The notes beneath the pieces are model-generated. The model was not told where the DNA came from and did no database searches. It saw only the letters and a list, made by a program, of their open reading frames with translations. 64,000 bases of DNA from Pseudomonas fluorescens (lineage in GTDB: Bacteria > Pseudomonadota > Gammaproteobacteria > Pseudomonadales > Pseudomonadaceae), in contig NZ_CP012830.1 of the NCBI RefSeq assembly GCF_001307155.1, positions 124,001 to 188,000 of the forward strand, written 5' to 3'. A program made the position numbers and the translations under genes. Below are positions 17,640-26,691 of the stretch, in pieces; position 1 is the first letter of the stretch, and each line of letters begins with the position of its first letter.

Positions 17640-18788
17640 TCAAAGCCCCATCTGCTTGCTGATGATCTCGTTCATCACTTCCCGCGTACCGCCGCCAATG
17701 GACAGGATCCGGCTGTCGCGGTACAGCCGCTCCACCAGGCTTTCACGCATGTAGCCCAACCCACCGAGAATCTGCACCGCGTCGCTGGTGATGCGATCGG
17801 CCGTGTCGGTGGCAACATTCTTGGCCATGGAAATCTCCTTGATCACACTCTGCCCCGCCGCCATTTTCGCTGCCTGGCGATAGGTGAACTCCCGGGAGAC
17901 TTCCAGCGCCGTGGCCATCTCCGCCAAGCGATGCTTGAGCACCTGAAACTTGCCAATCGGCTTGCCGAACGCTTCGCGCTGCCGGGCCCATTTCAGGCTT
18001 TCTTCCAGCGCCAGTTGCGCAGTCATGTTGGCCATCAATGCCAACGCCAGGCGCTCGTTTTGAAAGTTACCCATGATGCAGGCAAAGCCCATGTTCTCGA
18101 CGCCGATCAGGTTGCCCACCGGCACACGGCAATCATCGAAAAACAGCTCGGCGGTATCCGACGCCCACCAGCCCATTTTTTTCAGCTGACGACCGACAGT
18201 GAATCCTGGCATGCCCTTCTCGATCAGCAGCAGGCTGATGCCGCCAAATCCCGGCTCACCGGTGCGCACCGCGACGGTATAAAAATCCGCGCGAACACCG
18301 CTGGTGATAAAGGTTTTGCTGCCACTGACCCGGTAATAATCCCCGTCACGCACGGCGCGGGTTTGCAGGTTGGCCACATCGGAGCCGCCGCTGGGCTCGG
18401 TAACTGCCAGCGCGCTGATTTTTTTACCGCAAAGGACTTGCGGCACCACTCGCTCGCGCACCTCGGACCTGGCCCATTTGAGGATCGGTGGCAGGCCGAT
18501 GTCCAGCGAGCCCAGCCCCGCCACCAGCCCGCCAGAACCACAGCGCATCAGTTCTTCAGTGGCGGCGATCTTGGCGAACAGATCACCTTCGTGGCTGCCA
18601 CCCAGCGCTTCGGGATAGCCAATCCCGAGAATGCCCGCTGCACCGGCCTTGAGGTAAAGCTCACGAGGAAAGCCCTCGGCCTCCTCCCACTGATCGATGT
18701 CCGGAAGAATCTCGCGCTCGACGAAACGTCGTACGCTGTCACGGACCAACTGATGGCCAGGGTCGAAGTATTCCTGAAAGGCAGGCAT
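17640..18788 (-). CDS. Acyl-CoA dehydrogenase family protein
   Basis: FAD-dependent alpha,beta-desaturation of an acyl-CoA, passing electrons to an electron-transfer flavoprotein. It has 382 residues. The start at 18788 (MPAFQEYFDPG) has GGAG upstream and was preferred to the longer reading frame. FAD/substrate motifs include ALAVTEPSGGSD and WWASDTAELFF. The usual short/medium-chain catalytic Glu position is Gly (IGGGT, Gly366), while Glu245 in NFQNERL matches the base position of isovaleryl-CoA and long-chain types. The substrate is unknown. It is not in an operon with recR; a REPIN separates them. Confidence 0.88.
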   Translation of the reverse strand: MPAFQEYFDPGHQLVRDSVRRFVEREILPDIDQWEEAEGFPRELYLKAGAAGILGIGYPEALGGSHEGDLFAKIAATEELMRCGSGGLVAGLGSLDIGLPPILKWARSEVRERVVPQVLCGKKISALAVTEPSGGSDVANLQTRAVRDGDYYRVSGSKTFITSGVRADFYTVAVRTGEPGFGGISLLLIEKGMPGFTVGRQLKKMGWWASDTAELFFDDCRVPVGNLIGVENMGFACIMGNFQNERLALALMANMTAQLALEESLKWARQREAFGKPIGKFQVLKHRLAEMATALEVSREFTYRQAAKMAAGQSVIKEISMAKNVATDTADRITSDAVQILGGLGYMRESLVERLYRDSRILSIGGGTREVMNEIISKQMGL

Positions 18789-18860
18789 CGGCGAGCTCCA
18801 CTGAAGGTTCAGCGAACTTACCAAGCGCTTGCTTGGTTTTCAAGATGTCCGAAACTTTCA

Positions 18861-18992
18861 TGTGGCGAGGGAGCTTGCTCCCGCTGGGTTGCGAAGCGAC
18901 CCTAAATTCAGCCACCGCAAGTATTCGGATGTAACGCGATTGCCGGATTACGACCGCTTCGCGGCCGAACGGGAGCAAGCTCCCTCGCCACA
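18861..18992. repeat. REPIN (family A) between recR and acyl-CoA dehydrogenase
   Basis: Inverted GTGGCGAGGGAGCTTGCTCC arms flank a variable centre. The right arm ends one base short of the recR stop codon. Confidence 0.9.
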
Positions 18993-18993
18993 G

Positions 18994-19596
18994 TTACAAC
19001 ACGATTGGCTTACGCCCCGCGAAGGAGTGGGCCAATGTCCCGCCATCCACCAGTTCAAGCTCGCCACCCAACGGCACACCATGGGCGATGCGTGAAGCAA
19101 TCAGGCCTTTATTGCTGAGCAACTGGGCGATGTAGTGCGCTGTCGCTTCACCTTCAACCGTCGGGTTGGTGGCCAGGATGACTTCAGTGAACGTACCCGC
19201 CTCTTCGATCCGCGCCAGCAATTGCGGAATGCCGATGGCTTCCGGCCCCAGGCCGTCGAGTGGCGACAAATGCCCCTTGAGCACGAAGTAGCGACCGCGA
19301 AACCCGGTCTGCTCCACGGCGTAAACATCCATCGGCCCTTCGACCACGCACAGTAAGGTGTCGTCGCGGCGAGGGTCCGCGCATTGCGGGCACAGATCGT
19401 CTTCGGTCAGTGTGCGGCACAGCCGGCAATGGCCGACCCCTTCCATGGCCTGGCTCAGGGCCAGCGCCAGCCGCGAGCCGCCGCTGCGATCACGCTCGAG
19501 CAGTTGCAACGCCATACGCTGGGCGGTTTTCTGACCGACACCGGGCAAGGTGCGCAAGGCGTCGATCAGTTGGCGAATCAAAGGGCTGAAGCTCAT
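18994..19596 (-). CDS. recR: Recombination mediator protein RecR
   Basis: Part of the RecFOR pathway loading RecA at single-strand gaps. It has 200 residues when started at [10 protein letters not shown] (19596), the family length. It has an N-terminal helix-hairpin-helix ([20 protein letters not shown]), a four-cysteine zinc finger ([16 protein letters not shown]), a Toprim domain ([26 protein letters not shown]) and a C-terminal Walker-B-like tail. It usually follows ybaB directly; here a terminator hairpin and a REPIN intervene. Confidence 0.96.
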   Translation of the reverse strand: MSFSPLIRQLIDALRTLPGVGQKTAQRMALQLLERDRSGGSRLALALSQAMEGVGHCRLCRTLTEDDLCPQCADPRRDDTLLCVVEGPMDVYAVEQTGFRGRYFVLKGHLSPLDGLGPEAIGIPQLLARIEEAGTFTEVILATNPTVEGEATAHYIAQLLSNKGLIASRIAHGVPLGGELELVDGGTLAHSFAGRKPIVL

Positions 19597-19690
19597 GGGG
19601 GAAACGTCCGACATATCAACAAGACGCGGTTTATACCCGCGCCTCTGGCCAGCGTCAAATGCTCATCTGCAGCAATGATTTTGCTTTCAC

Positions 19691-19837
19691 TGTGGCGAGG
19701 TGGCTTGCCCCCGTTCGAGCGCGAAGCGGTCGCAATCCAGACAATGCTACGCTCCTGAAAGAACACGATTGCCTGAATTACGGCTGCTTCGCAGCCGAAC
19801 GGGGCGGTGCAGCGTTCCGACAAGCCCCCTCGCCACA
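19691..19837. repeat. REPIN (family A variant) between ybaB and recR
   Basis: The left arm is TGTGGCGAGGTGGCTTGCCC. The right arm CAAGCCCCCTCGCCACA is preceded by an extra GGTGCAGCGTTCCGA, so the arms are asymmetric. It fills the gap between the ybaB terminator and the recR start. Confidence 0.8.
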
Positions 19838-19862
19838 AAAACGAACTTTGTGTCACAGAAAC

Positions 19863-19893
19863 AAAAATGCCAGGCGCGATGCCTGGCATTTTT
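19863..19893 (-). terminator. Intrinsic terminator after ybaB
   Basis: AAAAATGCCAGGC and GCCTGGCATTTTT form a perfect stem around a 5-base loop, with T-runs on both strands. It lies 26 bases after the ybaB stop and would separate dnaX-ybaB from recR. Confidence 0.8.
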
Positions 19894-19918
19894 GTAGACC
19901 ATCCGACGCGTCAGCGAA

Positions 19919-20257
19919 TCAGAATGGCAGTTTCATGCCCGGCGGCAGTTGCATGCCTGCGGTCATGCCGGACATTTTGTCCTGGCTGTTGGCTTCGATC
20001 TTGCGGACGGCGTCGTTGACGGCGGCGGCGAACACGGCCTCCAGCATCTCCTTGTCGTCCTCGCTCAGACCTTCGACCAGGCTTGGATCGATGGTCACGC
20101 GCTTGACGTCGTGACGACCGGTCATCACCACGGTGACCATATCGCCACCGGCTTTACCGGTGACTTCGGCGTTGGCCAGCTCTTCCTGCATCTTGGCCAT
20201 TTTTTCCTGCATCTGCTGCGCCTGCTTCATCAGGCCGGCCATGCCACCTTTCATCAT
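19919..20257 (-). CDS. ybaB: YbaB/EbfC family nucleoid-associated protein
   Basis: Small DNA-binding nucleoid-associated protein encoded next to dnaX and recR in most proteobacteria. It has 112 residues from the ATG at 20257 ([17 protein letters not shown]), which has GAGGTG six bases upstream; a GTG three codons earlier is less likely. The N-terminal amphipathic Met/Gln-rich helix and the [16 protein letters not shown] and [11 protein letters not shown] strands are typical. A small GC hairpin (20296-20310) lies between the dnaX stop and this start. Confidence 0.93.
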   Translation of the reverse strand: MMKGGMAGLMKQAQQMQEKMAKMQEELANAEVTGKAGGDMVTVVMTGRHDVKRVTIDPSLVEGLSEDDKEMLEAVFAAAVNDAVRKIEANSQDKMSGMTAGMQLPPGMKLPF

Positions 20258-20324
20258 GGGAATCACCTCAAAAGTACTTGGATCAAAACAGCGCCCGGCC
20301 CAGTGGGCCGAACACCTTCAGTTA

Positions 20325-22433
20325 TTAGCCCTGGCTGACCAGAGCCTCGACAGGTTCAATAGTATCGTTACGGATCACCGCGCCGAACTGTTGCATCATT
20401 TGCTGGATGAACGGATCGCCGTGGATCGAGTCCTCAGCCTCGCGCTGGCGGTCGGCACGTCGACGCGAAGCCGCCTGGGCCGGGGTTTCCTGCTCAGGCT
20501 TGATCAGCTCGATGCTCACCGTCAGGGTGCGCTGGTGATATTGGTTCAGCGCATCGTTCAGCCGGCGTTGTTGTGTTGCGTTGAACAGCGCGCTGTGGGC
20601 CGGGTCCAGGTGCAGCAACCAGTGGTCGCCATCGACGGCGATCAGTGTGCAGTTGGCGGCGATGCTGCCGGTCATGCCGGAAATCGGTAATTTCGGGAAC
20701 AGCTCCAGCCATTGCAATGCCAACCCTGTGGCCGGCATCGCAGCCGGTTCAGGTTCGGGGGCCGGCGCGGGTTCTGCGGCGTGCTCACTGGCCAGCTCAT
20801 CGAGGTAACTATAGGCCGAATCCATGTCCGGCTCGATGTAGTCCTCGTCCAGCGGCGGCTCGTCATCCAGGTCCATTCCCGGCGTGGCGGCGTCGATATC
20901 AGCCACCGACGGCTCGGGAATCGGCGCGGCGGCCCATTCCGGCGCATCGGGTACAACGCTGTCCGGAGTCGGCGTCGGCATTGGCGTCAGGTCAGGCTGC
21001 TCGGCAGTCGTCTCCAGCACCGGCTCGACAGCCGGTTGCTGGACGATCTCAGGCTCTACCGGATCGTTCCAGGGCAAGTCGACGACTTCTTCGACAATGG
21101 CCACGGGTTCAGCCACCGCTTCGACCATCGGCGCAGGCACGACCACCGGAGCAACAGGCTCAGGTGCCGGCGCTGGTGCAACCACCTCGGCAACCGGTTG
21201 AAGCGGCGCCGCGGCAGGCGCAGCGGTAACGGGTGCGGGCGCGATTACCGGCGCAACACGCGGTGCGCCAGCCACTGAGTTTGCGGAATCAACTGTGGCC
21301 TGGCTGATCCCCACTGGCTTTAGCGGCTGCCTCGGCGCGTCTGCAGTGTCTGCCGGGCGGAACGCGAGCATTCGCAGCAAGACCATTTCGAATCCGCCGC
21401 GCGGGTCCGGCGCCAGCGGCAAATCGCGGCGACCAATCAAGCCCATCTGGTAATAGAACTGCACGTCTTCGGCTGGCAAGGCCTGAGCCAGCGCCAACAC
21501 CCGGTCGCGGTCGCCATGACCGTTATCGACGCCTTCAGGCAAGGCCTGGGCAATCGCGACGCGGTGCAGCACGTTAAGAATTTCCGACAGCACGCCATTC
21601 CAGTCCGGGCCCTGCTCTGCCAGATGCCGCACCGCTTCGAGCAACGCCTTGGCGTCGCCATCGAGCAGCGCGTGCAGGACATCGTAGACCTGACCATGAT
21701 CAAGCGTACCGAGCATCGCCCGCACGTCGGCCGCCATGACCTTGCCTTCACCGAAGGCGATGGCCTGGTCGGTGAGGCTCATCGCATCGCGCATCGAACC
21801 GTCGGCAGCGCGGCCCAACAGCCACAGCGCATCGTCTTCGAACGGCACATTCTCGACGCTCAGCACATGGGTCAAATGCTCGACCACGCGCTCCGGCGTC
21901 ATGTTTTTCAGCGAGAATTGCAGGCACCGCGACAGAATCGTTGCGGGAAGTTTCTGCGGGTCGGTGGTCGCCAGGATGAACTTGACGTAGGGCGGCGGCT
22001 CTTCGAGGGTTTTCAACAGCGCATTGAAGGAATGGCTGGAGAGCATGTGCACTTCGTCGATCAGGTAGACCTTGAAGCGCCCACGGCTCGGCGCGTACTG
22101 CACGTTATCGAGTAGCTCACGGGTGTCCTCGACCTTGGTCCGGCTCGCGGCGTCGATCTCGATCAGGTCGACAAAGCGCCCTTCATCGATTTCGCGGCAC
22201 ACCGAGCACTCGCCACACGGCGTCGAAGTGATACCTGTCTCACAGTTCAGACATTTGGCAATGATCCGCGCGATGGTGGTCTTGCCCACACCGCGGGTGC
22301 CGGTAAAAAGATAGGCGTGGTGCAGCCGCTGGCTGTCCAAGGCATTGATCAGAGCCTTGAGCACATGGGTCTGGCCGACCATTTCGCGGAACGAGCGCGG
22401 ACGCCATTTACGTGCAAGAACCTGATAACTCAT
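20325..22433 (-). CDS. dnaX: DNA polymerase III subunit tau (and gamma)
   Basis: Clamp-loader ATPase and replisome organiser. It has 702 residues from MSYQVLARKW (22433). The ATPase domain has Walker A GTRGVGKTT (Lys51), the zinc site Cys64, Cys73, Cys76 and Cys79, LIDEVHMLS and the sensor region LPATILSRCLQF. Residues from about 375 to 560 are a low-complexity linker rich in Ala, Pro, Val and Glu; the C-terminal tau domain follows. I see no A-rich slippery heptamer like that used for gamma synthesis in E. coli, so a short form, if made, would need another route. It precedes ybaB. Confidence 0.96.
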   Translation of the reverse strand: MSYQVLARKWRPRSFREMVGQTHVLKALINALDSQRLHHAYLFTGTRGVGKTTIARIIAKCLNCETGITSTPCGECSVCREIDEGRFVDLIEIDAASRTKVEDTRELLDNVQYAPSRGRFKVYLIDEVHMLSSHSFNALLKTLEEPPPYVKFILATTDPQKLPATILSRCLQFSLKNMTPERVVEHLTHVLSVENVPFEDDALWLLGRAADGSMRDAMSLTDQAIAFGEGKVMAADVRAMLGTLDHGQVYDVLHALLDGDAKALLEAVRHLAEQGPDWNGVLSEILNVLHRVAIAQALPEGVDNGHGDRDRVLALAQALPAEDVQFYYQMGLIGRRDLPLAPDPRGGFEMVLLRMLAFRPADTADAPRQPLKPVGISQATVDSANSVAGAPRVAPVIAPAPVTAAPAAAPLQPVAEVVAPAPAPEPVAPVVVPAPMVEAVAEPVAIVEEVVDLPWNDPVEPEIVQQPAVEPVLETTAEQPDLTPMPTPTPDSVVPDAPEWAAAPIPEPSVADIDAATPGMDLDDEPPLDEDYIEPDMDSAYSYLDELASEHAAEPAPAPEPEPAAMPATGLALQWLELFPKLPISGMTGSIAANCTLIAVDGDHWLLHLDPAHSALFNATQQRRLNDALNQYHQRTLTVSIELIKPEQETPAQAASRRRADRQREAEDSIHGDPFIQQMMQQFGAVIRNDTIEPVEALVSQG

Positions 22434-22579
22434 CGAAAACCGTCGCATCTGGGAAGCGGAAGCGGGTAATGCTAGCGGAGCAAGGCCAAAATTGCATCCG
22501 GTGTGCTCGGCTAATCTGGCTAAGCTGGTATTTGGATCCGTTTTAATCGGCTCCTGCCGGTCTTTTTGCTGGAGAATTT

Positions 22580-23338
22580 ATGCGTTCAGCCTTGGGGGCT
22601 TTGCTGTTGATCAGCGTTAGCGCTACTGGTGCGCCTGCCCCCTTGCGCTTTGCGATCACCGACAGCTGGGCAATGCCCATGGTGCAAATCGATCATGGCC
22701 GACCGACCCAGGGCATTCTGTACGACGTGATGCTCAGCCTGGCCACACAACTGGGACTGCCGGCCGAGTTTCACGTGCTGGCCCGCGCACGTGTGCAGAG
22801 CGCCATGGAGCATGGGGAAATCGACATCCGCTGCTACGCGGCGCAGTCCTGGCTACCAAATCAGTCCGCAGACTATCTCTGGAGCGTTCCGTTGTGGTTT
22901 CAACGCGACGTGCTGGTCAGCACGCAAGGCTCTCCTGCCTCGGTCATCCCTGCCAGCCTTCCTGTGCAGCCGATCGGCACCGTACTCGGTTACAGCTACC
23001 CGACCCTGCAACCACTCTTCGATAACGGCCAACTCAAGCGCGACGACGCACGCAACCAGGAACTCGTGCTGAAAAAACTGGCGGCCGGCCGTAATCACTA
23101 CGCCGTCAGCAATCAATGGGCCCTGGACTGGGTCAACCTGCAACTGTTGCCCGACCGGCCATTGCGGGCAGTCGCGGTGTTGCAGGAGCAAAACGTCGGC
23201 TGCTACGTGCGTAACGACCCAAGACTGCCGGTCCAGTTGATTCTGCAAACGCTGCTCAAGATGAAAATGTCTGGGGAAGTCGACGACATCATCAGGCTCT
23301 ACACCGGAACCAACGAACCGACCCTGGCCGACCAGTAA
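22580..23338 (+). CDS. Periplasmic solute-binding-like protein (SBP family 3)
   Basis: Predicted exported protein of 252 residues with a short signal peptide (MRSALGALLLISVSATGAPA) and the two-lobe fold of family 3 amino-acid-binding proteins: LRFAITDSWAMPM at the start, GILYDVMLSLATQLG, a DIRCYAAQ segment and a C-terminal LILQTLLKMKMSGEVDDIIRLY. GGAG precedes the ATG. There are no ABC permease or ATPase genes nearby, so it may be a stand-alone sensor or binding protein rather than a transporter part. It is convergent to the GGDEF-EAL gene, 3 bases apart. Confidence 0.75.
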   Translation: MRSALGALLLISVSATGAPAPLRFAITDSWAMPMVQIDHGRPTQGILYDVMLSLATQLGLPAEFHVLARARVQSAMEHGEIDIRCYAAQSWLPNQSADYLWSVPLWFQRDVLVSTQGSPASVIPASLPVQPIGTVLGYSYPTLQPLFDNGQLKRDDARNQELVLKKLAAGRNHYAVSNQWALDWVNLQLLPDRPLRAVAVLQEQNVGCYVRNDPRLPVQLILQTLLKMKMSGEVDDIIRLYTGTNEPTLADQ

Positions 23339-23341
23339 GCC

Positions 23342-25042
23342 TCAGACCGCCTGGTCCAGTGTCTGCCACCGGGTTGGTGCGACGAAGGCCTCGACCCAGC
23401 CCGGCACCTCGCTGGCCGGCATCGGCCGCGCAATGAAATAGCCCTGCGCTACCTCACAGCCCAGGCGCAACAGCAACTCGCCATGCTCGATGCTTTCCAG
23501 GCCCTCGGCGATCACCTCTCGCCCAAACGCCCGGGCAAGACCAATGACTGCGGTGGTCAACGCCAGATCATCGCGATCATGCAGTATGTCGCGCACAAAT
23601 GACTTATCGATCTTGATGGTTTGCGTGTGCAGGCGCTTGAGGTAACTCAGCGACGAATAACCCGTGCCAAAATCCCCCAGTGAAAACCTCACGCCCAACG
23701 CCTGACAGGCCTGCAGACAGGTGCTGACGTGCTGAATATTCTCGATCGCCACCGACTCGACAATCTCCAGGTCAAGCAACTGGGGCGCGACCCAGGCGTG
23801 CCGTGCAAGCACGGTCTTGAGCCGATCAAAAAAGTCCGCCCGCTGAAAATGCCGGGCAGCGATGTTGACGCTGACCGGCCAGCGTTGACCGTTCTTTTGC
23901 CATCGCGACAACTGCGCCAGAACCTGCTCCATCACCCACTCGCCAATATCGACGATCAGGTCCGTCTCCTCGACAAACGGCAGAAACTCCCTGGGCGGCA
24001 CCAGGCCATCCTGCGGGTGCTCCCAGCGCAGCAACGCTTCGAAACCAACCACCGCACCGCAGCGCATATTGACCTTGGGCTGAAAATGCAGGCGCAGCTC
24101 ATCGTTGAGCAAAGCCTGACGCACCCGCGCAACCGTCTGGTGAGTGGCCTTGACCTCTTGGTCACGCACCACATCAAACAGGTGGAAACGGTTACGCCCG
24201 CTCTGCTTGGCCACGTACATTGCCTGATCGGCATGGCGCAGCAGGGTTTCCGCATCTTCGCTATCGACCGGGAACAACGTGACACCGATGCTGGCAAACA
24301 CATTGATGTCCTTGCCCAGAATCGAGTACGGCGCAGAGATCGCCTCGAGCACGCGATGCAGCGCCGCGCGCAATTCCGGCATATCGCGTACAAACCGCAA
24401 GATCAGCACGAACTCGTCCCCGGCCAGCCGCGCCACCACATCCTCGCCGCGAACGATGGTGCGCAGACGCTTGGCCACCTCGACCAGCAACAAGTCGCCG
24501 CTGGCGTGACCATAGCCGTCATTGACCGCCTTGAAGCCGTCGAGGTCGAGCATGCACACCGCCAACGGCACCTTCTCGATGCGGGAATAATCCAGGGCCT
24601 GCTCGAGCAAGTCGGAGAGATACGCCCGATTGGGCAGGCCGGTCAGGACATCATGGCCGACCCGCCATTGCAGTGAGTGCAGCAACTGCCGCTTTTCACT
24701 GATATCGAAGCAAATCGACAGATACCGATGAACCCGTCCGGTCGACTCATCCAGCACCGGCACCATGGTGCTGTCGACCCAATTCAGGCTACCGTCTTTG
24801 GACCGATTGCAGATTTCGCCCTTCCAGACTTTGCCCAGGGCAACCGTGCGCCACATCGTTGTGAAGAAATCGTCAGGATGCAGACCTGAATTGAGGATGC
24901 GGTGATTGGCCCCCAACAACTCCTCGCGACTGTAGCCAGACACTGCGCAAAACAAATCGTTGACGTAAGTAATGCGCCCCGCCAGGTCTGTCTCGGAAAA
25001 AATGGCGGCTGCATCTACGGCCCTGCGGTACTTCTCATCCAT
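23342..25042 (-). CDS. PAS-GGDEF-EAL cyclic-di-GMP signalling protein
   Basis: Cytoplasmic cyclic-di-GMP turnover protein of 566 residues: PAS with PAC motif (about 5-118), GGDEF (about 125-290) and EAL (about 305-555). The GGDEF signature is AGDEF (207-211) with an RGED inhibitory site five residues before, so cyclase activity is plausible. In the EAL domain Glu335, Asn393, Lys480, Glu513 and Gln533 are kept, but the DDFGTG motif reads GDFGTG (Gly456), losing a metal-site aspartate. Phosphodiesterase activity is therefore doubtful. No membrane segment is present, so the PAS domain probably senses an internal signal. Confidence 0.93.
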   Translation of the reverse strand: MDEKYRRAVDAAAIFSETDLAGRITYVNDLFCAVSGYSREELLGANHRILNSGLHPDDFFTTMWRTVALGKVWKGEICNRSKDGSLNWVDSTMVPVLDESTGRVHRYLSICFDISEKRQLLHSLQWRVGHDVLTGLPNRAYLSDLLEQALDYSRIEKVPLAVCMLDLDGFKAVNDGYGHASGDLLLVEVAKRLRTIVRGEDVVARLAGDEFVLILRFVRDMPELRAALHRVLEAISAPYSILGKDINVFASIGVTLFPVDSEDAETLLRHADQAMYVAKQSGRNRFHLFDVVRDQEVKATHQTVARVRQALLNDELRLHFQPKVNMRCGAVVGFEALLRWEHPQDGLVPPREFLPFVEETDLIVDIGEWVMEQVLAQLSRWQKNGQRWPVSVNIAARHFQRADFFDRLKTVLARHAWVAPQLLDLEIVESVAIENIQHVSTCLQACQALGVRFSLGDFGTGYSSLSYLKRLHTQTIKIDKSFVRDILHDRDDLALTTAVIGLARAFGREVIAEGLESIEHGELLLRLGCEVAQGYFIARPMPASEVPGWVEAFVAPTRWQTLDQAV

Positions 25043-25532
25043 GAGTCCGGCTCACTGTGGCTAGCGGTTGTACCGCTCGACCAGCGCACAACGCCCGGAA
25101 GAGATGTTTTGAAGGATGCGGCACTGCGCAGAGGGTCGCAGCGCGTGATGCTGCCAGGGCAACATCCTTGTAAAAGAGCGGGCCGGCAAATTCAGATGCA
25201 CGTTAAAACTCCATGAACAGCATTTGATGGCCCCCGAACAAACGAAGATCAACTAGGCTCAGAGGCCTCGTACAGGCACGCGAAAAACACCGACTCTGGT
25301 AATATTGAAACGGCATTTCGCGTCGTCGGCGGCGTCTCTGCACACCCTGCGAGGTAACGCAATGCTGGCCGTCTCACATTGCCTGGACTTATGAAGCCAG
25401 GTCACCAAATGCCTGTACGAAACGGGGATTCTACGAAATACATCACATTTTGCAAAGCAAGGTGATGGATCATGCAGTTGTCTAATGCAAAAATCTATCA
25501 TTAAGTTCTTGATTCTAAATGGGAATTGAGCG
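25043..25532. other. Intergenic region ahead of the XRE gene
   Basis: 490 bases between divergent genes, increasingly AT-rich toward the XRE start. Short reading frames on both strands look like no known protein and none is supported. No REPIN or clear operator was recognised. Confidence 0.5.
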
Positions 25533-25847
25533 ATGCAAATTTCAAGTTTGGGTCCAGCCATAAGGCGCTATCGCAAGGTGGCGGGGCTTACTCAGGCTGA
25601 ACTCGGTGAAAAAACCGGTTTTGACCCCAAAACCATCAGCCGCTTCGAAACCGGCACCTATACCCCCAGCGTGGAAGCCCTGTTCATGCTTGCCGATGTG
25701 CTGGGAGTGAAGCTCAAAGCGTTTTTTGCCGATCTTGGCGACGAAGACGAACAGCGAGCGTATTTGTTCGGTGTCATACACAAAGCCACCCCGAAGGATC
25801 TGGGAAAGCTGATCGCGGCGGTAGACCAGGCCTTGTCCAAGCCTTAG
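25533..25847 (+). CDS. XRE-family helix-turn-helix regulator
   Basis: Small DNA-binding protein of 104 residues, probably a repressor. The helix-turn-helix spans about residues 7-60: AIRRYRKVAGLTQAELGEKTGFDPKTISRFETGTYTPSVEALFMLADVLGV, a classic Cro/CI-type arrangement. The C-terminal 40 residues have no recognised sensor domain. It stands alone with a long upstream gap and its own terminator. No partner (toxin or metallopeptidase) is adjacent. Its target is unknown; self-regulation is common for this type. Confidence 0.85.
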   Translation: MQISSLGPAIRRYRKVAGLTQAELGEKTGFDPKTISRFETGTYTPSVEALFMLADVLGVKLKAFFADLGDEDEQRAYLFGVIHKATPKDLGKLIAAVDQALSKP

Positions 25848-25858
25848 AGCCAGAAACA

Positions 25859-25906
25859 AAAAAGAGCAGGCACGTGTATTGGATTGATACACCTGCCTGC
25901 TCTTTT
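25859..25906 (+). terminator. Intrinsic terminator after the XRE gene
   Basis: AAAGAGCAGGCA pairs with TGCCTGCTCTTT, with inner pairing GTGTAT/ATACAC, and is followed by TTTT. It begins about 12 bases after the stop. Confidence 0.85.
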
Positions 25907-25983
25907 GCTATCGACTACTGACAGAAACTGACAGACCGACCGTTTAGGCTTGAGCCATCAACGCCAACGACATCGGAGTCGCC

Positions 25984-26352
25984 ATGAACGCCCAACATTA
26001 CCTGCTGCTGTACGTCGACAGCCCCGCCACCAGCGCCAACTTCTATAGCCGCCTGCTCGACAAACCACCGATTGAACTACAACCGACCTTTGCACTGTTC
26101 ATTCTCGATTCGGGTGTAAAACTTGGGCTGTGGTCCAGGCACACCGTGGAACCTGCAGCCGAAGCGGCGGGTGGTGGCGGCGAACTGGGATTCTCGGTGG
26201 CCGACAAAGAGACGGTCGACACGCTGTACACCGCATGGACCGCACAAGGGCTGCGCATCGCCCAAGAGCCGATTGAACTGGATTTCGGCTACACCTTCGT
26301 GGCGCTCGATCCAGACGGGCATCGGCTGCGGGTGTTTGCGCTTTCGGAATGA
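25984..26352 (+). CDS. VOC superfamily (glyoxalase/bleomycin-resistance-like) protein
   Basis: Small protein of 122 residues with the paired beta-alpha-beta-beta-beta fold of the vicinal oxygen chelate superfamily: LLLYVDSPATSANFYSRLLDKPP at the start and the C-terminal YTFVALDPDGHRLRVFAL. Metal ligands are not clear in the N-terminal half, so it could be a binding protein instead of an enzyme. GGAG precedes the ATG. Nothing in the neighbourhood indicates a substrate. Confidence 0.8.
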   Translation: MNAQHYLLLYVDSPATSANFYSRLLDKPPIELQPTFALFILDSGVKLGLWSRHTVEPAAEAAGGGGELGFSVADKETVDTLYTAWTAQGLRIAQEPIELDFGYTFVALDPDGHRLRVFALSE

Positions 26353-26465
26353 CGGCGAGGTTGCTTCAGACGAAACGAGACATCGATCAGGAAAGATCAA
26401 TGAGATAAAAATTCTGGATTTTTTGAGGATCACAAACCTTGCGAATGAAGGCTTGGCGTTAAGGT

Positions 26466-26575
26466 GGCGACCCCACCAGCCACACCCCGGCACACAATGT
26501 TCCCGCTGTGGCTGCTTCCTTCCGGATCTGACCAGGTTCACGGGTAATCGTTGCGGGGGGACCGATGGGGTCACC
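26466..26575 (-). ncRNA. ffs: 4.5S signal recognition particle RNA
   Basis: RNA partner of Ffh in co-translational targeting to the inner membrane. On the minus strand the hallmark apical sequence is present (CAGATCCGGAAGGAAGCAGCC, including the GGAA tetraloop and conserved internal loops), and the two ends GGTGACCCCA and TGGGGTCGCC pair over ten bases. The ends given are those of the terminal stem, about 110 bases, and may be trimmed by processing. It sits between the VOC gene and ligA. Confidence 0.93.
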
Positions 26576-26607
26576 ATAACGACGCTCACCTGACGGCGAG
26601 CCGCGCC

Positions 26608-26635
26608 ATTGTACCTATCTGAGACGAAGTTACAA
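26608..26635 (-). promoter_or_regulatory. Sigma70 promoter of ffs
   Basis: On the minus strand TTGTAA (-35), a 17-base spacer and TACAAT (-10) lie about 33 bases before the mature 4.5S RNA end. This leaves room for a short 5' leader removed by processing. Confidence 0.75.
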
Positions 26636-26691
26636 CCGTTCGCGCAGATTAAAAAATATGAACCGGTTCAAGGACATGCGTTGGTCTTGAA

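Noticed and set aside
25259..25561. A 100-residue minus-strand frame overlapping the XRE gene start
   Set aside because: No similarity to any family I know, overlaps the well-supported XRE gene, and lies in a low-complexity AT-rich gap.
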